The position numbers and the translations under genes are program-made. DNA of 5,871 nucleotides. It comes from Verrucomicrobiota bacterium (GTDB lineage: Bacteria > Verrucomicrobiota > Verrucomicrobiia > Limisphaerales > JAFMIX01). Shown here in pieces: positions 1 through 4,796 of this stretch (the stretch's first letter is position 1; each line of letters opens with the position of its first letter). The DNA lies in NCBI GenBank assembly GCA_026397895.1, contig JAPLTZ010000265.1:18661-24531 (forward strand), given 5' to 3'. Below the pieces are notes generated by a model that had not been told where the DNA came from, did no database searches, and saw nothing but the letters and a program-made list of their open reading frames with translations.

Positions 1-360
1 CGGATATTTGTGGACGCCCGCGAACACGGCGAGCTTGCCTAAATTTTCCTGCGGCCTGCCGGTGGTGACCATGTCGCGGACTTTGGTGAAAAGCGCTTTG
101 ACTTCCGCCTTGGTCTTGCCCTTCACCGCGTCGGTCAACAGCGACGCCGAAGCCTTGGAAATGCAGCAGCCCGAACCGACGAAGCCGGCGTCCTTGACCA
201 CCTCGCCGTCGAGCGTGAGGAACAGCTTCAACTGGTCGCCGCACAGCGGATTCCTGCCCTGCGCGGAGCAGGTGCACTGCGGCAGCTCGTGGAAATTGCG
301 CGGCTGCTTGCAGTGGTCCAAAATGACCTGCTGATAAAGGTCGTTTAGGTCTTCAAACAT
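1..360 (-). CDS. sufU: SufU-type iron-sulfur cluster assembly protein (partial, C-terminus beyond window)
   Basis: This is the N-terminal 120 residues of a NifU/IscU-fold protein of the SufU family, which in SUF systems takes persulfide sulfur from the cysteine desulfurase SufS through a zinc-bound cysteine. The protein begins MFEDLNDLYQQVILDH and carries the family's PRN, NPLCGD (Cys40, Asp42) and GSGCCISKASAS (Cys65) blocks; these match three of the four zinc ligands of Bacillus SufU. The fourth, the C-terminal Cys of the RIKCA-type motif, should lie just past the window edge, since the reading stops at GVHKYP, directly before it. ATG at 358-360 is 10 bases after the sufD stop, with a GGGA-like stretch 4 bases upstream, so co-translation with sufD is likely. 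The usual DHY-xx-PRN motif is DHCKQPRN here, and a CTC pair (Cys29, Cys31) precedes NPLCGD. Confidence in the family is high; scaffold versus sulfurtransferase role is inferred from the family. Confidence 0.93.
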   Translation of the reverse strand, partial: MFEDLNDLYQQVILDHCKQPRNFHELPQCTCSAQGRNPLCGDQLKLFLTLDGEVVKDAGFVGSGCCISKASASLLTDAVKGKTKAEVKALFTKVRDMVTTGRPQENLGKLAVFAGVHKYP

Positions 361-370
361 ATTTCCCGGT

Positions 371-1720
371 TTATTTTCCGGCCAGATGCGGGTTCGCTTC
401 GAGGCGATCCCAGATAATCCTGTCCAACTCCTCCCGCGCGGCCTCGTGGCGGACGCGTTCAATGATCTCGCCGGCGAAGGCGTGGATGAGCATCTGCCGC
501 GCGGTGTCCTTGCCGATGCCGCGGGAGCGGAGGTAGTAGATGGATTCGGCGTTGAGCTGGCCGATGGTCGCGCCGTGGGTGCACTTCACGTCGTCGGCGT
601 AAATCTCCAACTGCGGCTTGGTGTCAGCGGTAGCGTCGTCGGAGAGCAAAAGATTTTTGTTCGTCTGCTTCGCGTCGGTCTTCTGCGCGATGGGATGGAC
701 GTAAATCCGTCCGTGGAAGACGCCCTTGGATTTGTCGTCGAGGATGCCGTTGAAATATTCGTGGCTCGCGCAATGCGGTTGCGCGTGCTCCACGACCATG
801 TGGTGGTCGGCGAGCTGCTCGCCCTTGGTCAGGTAGAGGCCGTTGAGGATGCACTCCAAGCCTTCGCCGGCGAGATTGGTGCGGATGTTGTTGCGGGAAA
901 TCTTCGCGCCCGCCGCGATGGAATGGTGGATGACGTTGCTGGTCTTGCCAAGGTGCGCGTGGAACGCCGCGATGTGGAACGCGGACGCCGCTTCGTCCTG
1001 AAATTTCAGATGCTCCACCACCGCGTTGTCGCCGGCGATGAGTTCGGTGACGGCGTTGGTGAAATACGCGGTGGCCGTGGTCGCGACGTAGCTTTCCAGC
1101 ACGGTGAGCTGCGAATTGGCCTCGGCGATGATGAGGTTGCGCGGCTGCGCCGTGGCGCCGGCTTCCGGGGCGGTGAAAATGTTGAGCAGGTGGATCGGCT
1201 GCGCGACGACCGTGCCGGCGGGAACGAAGATGAACGCGCCGTCCTGAAAGAACGCGGTGTTGAGCGCGGTGAAGGTGTTGGCTTCAGTGTTGGCGTAACG
1301 CGCGAGGTGTTTTTCCAACAGCGCAGCGTCAGACTTGAGCGCGGCGGCGAGGCTGGAGACCTTCACGCCGGCGGGGAGTTTGCCGATGACGGAGAGTTCG
1401 GGCGCGAACAGTCCGTTCACGAACACCAGCCGGTTCGCGTCAAGCTTGGCAAAGGTGAACTGCCTGACGGATTCCTTGGTCAACCCTGCGGTCGTCAGTT
1501 TGGTGACCGGCTTGAACGGCAGTTGCGCGATGGCCGACACGTTGGTGAAGCGCCAGTCCTCGTGCTGGAGCGTGGGAAAGCCGAGCTTGGTGAAGCTGGC
1601 GAGCGCGGCCTCGCGGCGCGACGCGAGCCACGCGGGTTGGCCGGGGGCGGCGGGTTGCTGGAAAGCGGCGAGGCAGGCCTCGTCCAGGGATGTGTCCGGT
1701 TTTTTGCTCGTCGAAATCAT
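371..1720 (-). CDS. sufD: Fe-S cluster assembly protein SufD
   Basis: This 449-residue cytosolic protein belongs to the SufB/SufD beta-helix family. SufD pairs with SufB on a SufC ATPase dimer (SufBC2D), the scaffold on which Fe-S clusters are built. The N-terminal region has the GFPTLQHEDWRFTN block (about 47-60) that resembles the P-x-EDWRYT motif of the family. The C-terminal core (about 265-445) contains NVIHHSIA, the RNNIRTNLAGEGLE block, DHHMVVEHAQPHCASHEYFNGI, and CTHGATIG (380-387). CTHGATIG rather than CSHEAT marks it as SufD, not SufB; His382 corresponds to the conserved SufD histidine needed for cluster assembly. Length is normal for SufD. I chose ATG at 1718-1720; a TTG four codons upstream (1730-1732) is also in frame but less likely. 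Only a weak GGAT lies upstream. The stop is TAA at 371-373, 10 bases before sufU. No sufB or sufC lies upstream; the next gene is cdd. Confidence 0.95.
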   Translation of the reverse strand: MISTSKKPDTSLDEACLAAFQQPAAPGQPAWLASRREAALASFTKLGFPTLQHEDWRFTNVSAIAQLPFKPVTKLTTAGLTKESVRQFTFAKLDANRLVFVNGLFAPELSVIGKLPAGVKVSSLAAALKSDAALLEKHLARYANTEANTFTALNTAFFQDGAFIFVPAGTVVAQPIHLLNIFTAPEAGATAQPRNLIIAEANSQLTVLESYVATTATAYFTNAVTELIAGDNAVVEHLKFQDEAASAFHIAAFHAHLGKTSNVIHHSIAAGAKISRNNIRTNLAGEGLECILNGLYLTKGEQLADHHMVVEHAQPHCASHEYFNGILDDKSKGVFHGRIYVHPIAQKTDAKQTNKNLLLSDDATADTKPQLEIYADDVKCTHGATIGQLNAESIYYLRSRGIGKDTARQMLIHAFAGEIIERVRHEAAREELDRIIWDRLEANPHLAGK

Positions 1721-1737
1721 GATCAAATCCAATCCCG

Positions 1738-1758
1738 CCGCCTGCTCCGCGCAGGTGG
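1738..1758 (-). other. Possible 5'-leader hairpin of sufD
   Basis: On the minus strand CCTGC and GCAGG form a 5-bp stem around a GCGGA loop, and the stem extends by two more GC pairs beyond one C-A mismatch. The structure ends 17 bases before the sufD ATG and would lie within the leader of a transcript starting near 1764. GC-rich DNA gives such short stems by chance, so a role in translation is inference only. Confidence 0.25.
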
Positions 1759-1765
1759 AAGCGGA

Positions 1766-1780
1766 GTGAAATTATTTCAC
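1766..1780. promoter_or_regulatory. Perfect 15-base palindrome over the sufD -10 region (candidate operator)
   Basis: GTGAAAT-T-ATTTCAC is a perfect inverted repeat centred at 1773, about 46 bases upstream of the sufD start. A further GTGAA half-site on the minus strand lies at 1783-1787, 7 bases from the first arm and in the same direction. The palindrome covers the predicted -10 box, so a bound dimeric repressor would block polymerase. Suf operons are regulated by Fe-S or iron sensors (IscR, SufR, Fur) in various bacteria, but this sequence does not match a consensus I can assign. As RNA it could form only a 6-bp stem with a 3-base loop, and it would lie mostly upstream of the start point, so a DNA site is likelier. 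Confidence 0.45.
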
Positions 1781-1799
1781 GGTTCACCCGGCGACGCAA
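1771..1799 (-). promoter_or_regulatory. Predicted housekeeping-type promoter of sufD-sufU
   Basis: On the minus strand TTGCGT (1799-1794) is followed after exactly 17 bases by AATAAT (1776-1771). The -10 box matches TATAAT at five of six positions and the -35 box matches TTGACA at three. Transcription would start near 1764, giving a leader of about 45 bases before the sufD ATG. The site lies in the only non-coding stretch between cdd and sufD, which is notably AT-rich around the -10. This suggests sufDU can be transcribed separately from punA-cdd. The prediction rests on consensus matching alone. Confidence 0.45.
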
Positions 1800-1805
1800 G
1801 CTCCG

Positions 1806-1830
1806 CGCGGGTAAAACTGCGTTAACCGCG
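1806..1830 (-). terminator. Imperfect hairpin just after cdd (possible transcript end, no U-tract)
   Basis: The minus strand can form CGCGGTTAA / TTACCCGCG, a 9-bp stem with one internal mismatch and a 7-base loop, starting 11 bases after the cdd stop. It is placed where a terminator for the punA-cdd transcript would be expected. No T-run follows on the minus strand, so it is not a canonical intrinsic terminator. It might protect a 3' end, or it may have no function. Confidence 0.25.
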
Positions 1831-1841
1831 AATTAGAATAA

Positions 1842-2240
1842 TTAAAAACTGGCGAACGCGCCGGGAAGGAGCTGCTGCACGCGAAAGGTGCGGATGGTTT
1901 TCAGCCGCGCGCTGTCGGCGACGAAGACTTTGGCGGCGGGCGCGTATTCGGCGAGAAGTTGCCGGCATGCGCCACAGGGCATCGCTCCGCCGTCCAACCG
2001 CGCCACGACGGCGATGGCGGTGAATTTTTTCTTCCCGCCGGTCAGCGCGGTGAAGAGCGCCACGCGTTCCGCGCAGCAGGTGAGGCCGTAGCTGACGCTC
2101 TCCACGTTCGCGCCGGTGATGATTTCGCCGGTGGCGGTGAGCAGCGCGGCGCCGACCTTGAATTTGGAATACGGCGCGACGGCGCGTTCCCGCGCAGCAG
2201 CGGCGGCGGCGATGAGTTCAGTTTTCCCGATTTTGGCCAT
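1842..2240 (-). CDS. cdd: Cytidine deaminase (small, homotetrameric type)
   Basis: This 132-residue enzyme hydrolytically deaminates cytidine and deoxycytidine to uridine and deoxyuridine in pyrimidine salvage. The sequence holds the whole family signature: PYSKFKVGAAL (23-33), the nucleoside-binding GANVES block (Asn45, Glu47), CAERVAL with the zinc ligand Cys56 and catalytic Glu58, and PCGACRQ with zinc ligands Cys89 and Cys92. The length (about 130 residues) and three-cysteine zinc site are those of the Bacillus-type tetrameric enzyme rather than the longer E. coli dimer. A non-ligand cysteine (Cys55) lies beside Cys56. ATG at 2238-2240 lies inside the end of punA, with which it overlaps by 23 bases, and there is no Shine-Dalgarno before it, so translation is probably coupled to punA. 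The stop is TAA at 1842-1844. Confidence 0.96.
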   Translation of the reverse strand: MAKIGKTELIAAAAAARERAVAPYSKFKVGAALLTATGEIITGANVESVSYGLTCCAERVALFTALTGGKKKFTAIAVVARLDGGAMPCGACRQLLAEYAPAAKVFVADSARLKTIRTFRVQQLLPGAFASF

Positions 2241-3033
2241 AAAGTTTTGCGAAGTTTTTCAACAGTTGGGCGGCCTGTGGTTTCACCGCGTCCGCCGTCG
2301 CCAAAACTTCCGCGTGCGAGAGCGCGCCCTTGCTGATGCCGGCGGCGAGGTTGGTGATGCAGGAAAGTCCGGCCACGCGCAGGCCGCATTGCCGCGCGAC
2401 GATGGCTTCGGGCACGGTGCTCATGCCCACGGCGTCCGCACCGAGCCGGGCGAATGCGCGGATTTCCGCCGGGGTCTCGTAGCTCGGGCCGCTGACGGCG
2501 AGGTAGACGCCGCGTTGCAATTTGATTTTGGCCGTTCGCGCGGCCTGCGCGAGGAGGCCGGCGAGCTTGGCATCGTAAACCTGCGTGAGGTCCACGAAGC
2601 GCGGCAGGCCGGGAATCGCCGGCCCGCGCAGCGGGTTCGCGCCCATGAGGTTGATGTGGTCGGTGAGCGCCATGAAATCGCCCGCGTGGAATTTGGGATT
2701 GAGGCCGCCTGCCGCGTTCGTCAGCAGCAAGTCGGTGATGCCGTAAGCCGCCAGCACGCGCACGGCGAACGTGACGCGCTCCATCGGATGGCCTTCGTAG
2801 AAATGCGCGCGTCCGCTCAACACGATGACGGGCGTGCCGCCGAGTTTGCCGATGACGAGTTTGCCGTCATGGCCCGCAACCGTCGGTTTGGGAAAGCCGG
2901 GGAGCTTGGCGTAGGGTATCGCAGCGTCCGCATCGAGCTGGTTGAGGACGTGGTTGAAGCCGCTGCCGAGGACGAGGGCGAGGGTGGGGCGGAGTTTTGA
3001 GAGCCGTTGAATCTTGGCGGCGGCGGCGTTCAT
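2218..3033 (-). CDS. punA: Purine nucleoside phosphorylase (trimeric, family 2)
   Basis: This 271-residue enzyme cleaves purine (deoxy)nucleosides with phosphate, giving free base and (deoxy)ribose-1-phosphate. Visible motifs in order: the phosphate loop VLGSGFNHV (21-29), GHDGKLVIG (54-62), GRAHFYEGH (74-82; Arg and His of the phosphate site), TNAAGG (105-110), DHINLMGANPLRGP (125-138), GPSYETPAEIR (182-192; Glu186 at the base site by family comparison), AVGMSTVPEAIVAR (201-214) and ITN (226-228). Asn228 aligns with the asparagine that gives trimeric PNPs their guanosine/inosine preference. The match to the family is collinear and full length. The frame stays open 72 codons upstream, but that stretch has no PNP homology; ATG at 3031-3033 gives the expected short N-terminal helix. 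No Shine-Dalgarno is seen. The gene overlaps cdd by 23 bases, forming a nucleoside-salvage pair. I use punA for the trimeric enzyme, as opposed to hexameric deoD. Confidence 0.94.
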   Translation of the reverse strand: MNAAAAKIQRLSKLRPTLALVLGSGFNHVLNQLDADAAIPYAKLPGFPKPTVAGHDGKLVIGKLGGTPVIVLSGRAHFYEGHPMERVTFAVRVLAAYGITDLLLTNAAGGLNPKFHAGDFMALTDHINLMGANPLRGPAIPGLPRFVDLTQVYDAKLAGLLAQAARTAKIKLQRGVYLAVSGPSYETPAEIRAFARLGADAVGMSTVPEAIVARQCGLRVAGLSCITNLAAGISKGALSHAEVLATADAVKPQAAQLLKNFAKLYGQNREN

Positions 3034-3233
3034 GGATGGATTAAGCCACAGCTTGCCGCGCGGGGGCAAGCAGGGAAGGCGGTTTGATTTCTCCTGACGA
3101 TTTTTCCCGAAGTCCGAGCCGAACTTGCACTTGAGATGAGAAACGTTTTCCGTCACCGTGGCCGCGAGCAAAGCAAGCGCCCGTGCTGGCGCGCGGCAAA
3201 GCCGTCCGCCCGGCGCACCGAAACGGACTGGGA
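3034..3233. other. Divergent intergenic region between punA and the sensor kinase
   Basis: These 200 bases must hold the promoters of punA (leftward) and of the sensor gene (rightward). I found no pair of -35/-10 boxes on either strand good enough to annotate. Besides the punA leader hairpin, there is a small AAACGTTT palindrome at 3141-3148. Near the sensor start, GTCCG (3204-3208) is complementary to CGGAC (3224-3228), which contains that gene's weak GGA ribosome-binding element. Open frames crossing the region lack recognisable protein features. Confidence 0.6.
3051..3071 (-). other. Hairpin in the punA leader
   Basis: GCTTGCC (3051-3057) and GGCAAGC (3065-3071) are perfect 7-base inverted repeats around a 7-base GC-rich loop. 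On the punA strand the hairpin ends 17 bases before the ATG, the same distance as the hairpin before sufD. It does not resemble a purine riboswitch. It could influence initiation in a leader that has no evident Shine-Dalgarno, but no function is shown. Confidence 0.35.
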
Positions 3234-4796
3234 ATGAAACCGACATCATCCAACCACATCTATCTCGCGGGACTCGCGGTGGCGCTCGCGCTGCTCAGCG
3301 GCGTGGTTTGGCTGGGCTGGCGTCACGCGGGACACGAACAGGAGAAGTCGGCGCTGGTGGTCCGCGCGCACGAGGTGCAGGCGGGCCTGAACAGGCTGCT
3401 GGCATTGGTGGGCGACATCGAGACCGGCGCGCGAGGATTTGTGATCACGGGCGATGAGGCGTTCAAGGTGCCTTTTGAAAACGGGTTGAAAGAGGTGGCG
3501 GACCAGCAACGGCGGTTGAAGGAACTCATCCGGGACACCGAGCAGCAGGCGAATCTCTCCGCCCTGGAGCCGCTGATCGCCGAGCGGATTGCGGTGTCTC
3601 GGCGCAACGTGGAGCTGCGCCGGGACTCCGGATTCGAGGCAGCCCGCGAGCAGGTCGCCGCCGGCAAGGGCAAGGCGGTGATGGATGCGATCCGCGCAAA
3701 GCTGACCGAGATGGATGCGCGGGAGCAGGCGTTGCTGGAGGAGCGCTCCGCCGCCGCACAACGCGAGGCGGGTCACACCCGAATGGTGACGCTTGTCGGA
3801 GCGGGGCTGAGCTTCGCACTGCTCATCGCGGTGTTCGCGCTGGTGCTGCGGGAGAACCGTCTCCGCCAACAGACGCAGGATGAGCTCGACCGTTTCTTCG
3901 CGCTCTCGCTGGACATGCTGGGCATCGCGGGCACGGACGGCTATTTCAGGCGCGTCAACGCCGCCTTCACGCAGACGCTGGGCTGGAGCGCGGCGGAATT
4001 TCTGGCGCGGCCGTTCCTGGACTTCGTGCATCCCGACGACCAGGCCGCCACGGTGCGCGAGGTGGAGAAACTGGCCGCCGGCGAAAAAGTCCTCCGCTTC
4101 GAAAACCGCTACCAGCACAAGGACGGTTCGTGGCGAGTGCTGTCGTGGAAAGCCGTGCCGCAGGCGGGCGGAGAAATCTTCGCCACCGGACGCGACATCA
4201 CCGAGCGCAAAAAGGCGGAGGCCGCCCTGCTCAAGAGCGAGGAGAAACTCGCCGTCACGCTCCAGTCCATCGGCGATGCCGTGCTGGCCACCGACGCGCA
4301 ACGGCGCGTCACCCGGCTCAACCCCGTCGCCGAGAAACTCACCGGCTGGACGCAGGCCGAGGCGCAGGGCCGGACGGTGGACGAGGTCTTCAACATCATC
4401 AACGAGGAGACGCGCCGGCCCGCTGTCATCCCCATTGACGACGTGCTGGCCACCGGCGAGATCCACGGCCTGGCCAACCACACCGTGCTCATCGCGCGCG
4501 ACGGCACTGAGCGGCCCATCGCCGACAGTGCCGCGCCCATCCGCGACCCGCGATGTGACGGGCGAATACGCCGCGCGGCGGACGTTGCGCGACAGCGAGG
4601 CCCTGAACCGCGCCGTGCTGAACTCCATCATGGCGAACGTCGCCGTGGTGGACCGCCGCGGGAAGATCATCGCCGTCAACGACGGCTGGGCGCAGTTCGC
4701 AAAAGAGAACAGTTCCGACTTCCAGATGCAGGGCGTGAGCGTGGGGGCGAACTATCTGGAAGTCTGCTCCCGCGCCGCGCACGAAGCCGGCGGTGA
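3234..4796 (+). CDS. CHASE3/PAS membrane sensor protein, N-terminal part (frame broken at ~4548)
   Basis: This is the sensory front of a multi-domain signalling protein, probably a histidine kinase in the inner membrane. From ATG 3234: transmembrane helix 1 (about 9-29); an extracytoplasmic CHASE3-type helical domain (about 35-180) with the typical DIETGARGFVITGD signature at 61-74; transmembrane helix 2 (184-206); PAS 1 (about 220-325, ending GRDITERKKAE); PAS 2 (from about 335). Homology ends at residue 438 (PIRD). After that the frame codes for unrelated arginine-rich sequence to TGA at 4794-4796, while the true continuation is in another frame from 4549. As written the product would be 520 residues, the last 82 spurious, with no catalytic domain. 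ATG 3234 has a GGA 6 bases upstream and starts 8 residues before helix 1; an in-frame GTG at 3183 is a less likely start. The gene diverges from punA. Confidence 0.85.
   Translation: MKPTSSNHIYLAGLAVALALLSGVVWLGWRHAGHEQEKSALVVRAHEVQAGLNRLLALVGDIETGARGFVITGDEAFKVPFENGLKEVADQQRRLKELIRDTEQQANLSALEPLIAERIAVSRRNVELRRDSGFEAAREQVAAGKGKAVMDAIRAKLTEMDAREQALLEERSAAAQREAGHTRMVTLVGAGLSFALLIAVFALVLRENRLRQQTQDELDRFFALSLDMLGIAGTDGYFRRVNAAFTQTLGWSAAEFLARPFLDFVHPDDQAATVREVEKLAAGEKVLRFENRYQHKDGSWRVLSWKAVPQAGGEIFATGRDITERKKAEAALLKSEEKLAVTLQSIGDAVLATDAQRRVTRLNPVAEKLTGWTQAEAQGRTVDEVFNIINEETRRPAVIPIDDVLATGEIHGLANHTVLIARDGTERPIADSAAPIRDPRCDGRIRRAADVARQRGPEPRRAELHHGERRRGGPPREDHRRQRRLGAVRKREQFRLPDAGRERGGELSGSLLPRRARSRR
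4541..4553 (+). other. Frameshift/deletion junction inside the second PAS domain
   Basis: Frame-1 homology ends with PIRD (gac at 4545-4547) and the next frame resumes at once with RDVTGEY (cgc at 4549-4551). In PAS domains of this type these two blocks are normally separated by about 12 residues of the form xxGxxxGVVLVF, the last beta strand, which is missing here. The change therefore looks like loss of about 35 bases, or more generally 3n+2 bases lost. Two CCGCGA copies (4541-4546 and 4548-4553) abut at the junction. Confidence 0.8.

Noticed and set aside
1721..1732. TTG start for sufD four codons upstream of the chosen ATG
   Set aside because: It adds only MDLI, has no better ribosome-binding site, and ATG is the stronger start codon.
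386..1825. Long 479-codon open frame on the plus strand opposite sufD
   Set aside because: It lies wholly antisense to a clear sufD, has the Gly/Arg/Val/Glu-rich composition of a shadow frame in GC-rich DNA, and contains no recognisable motif.
3139..3150. AAACGTTT palindrome in the punA/sensor intergenic region as a LacI-type operator
   Set aside because: Only 8 bases are symmetric and the flanks do not continue the symmetry; too short to support an operator call.
3034..3249. 72-codon N-terminal extension of punA
   Set aside because: No purine nucleoside phosphorylase homology, and the internal ATG at 3033 gives the normal family length. The extension also runs across the start of the divergent sensor gene.
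3246..4679. Long open frame on the minus strand opposite the sensor gene (477 codons)
   Set aside because: The plus strand has unmistakable CHASE3 and PAS sequence here; the antisense frame is His/Arg/Gly-rich with no domain features.
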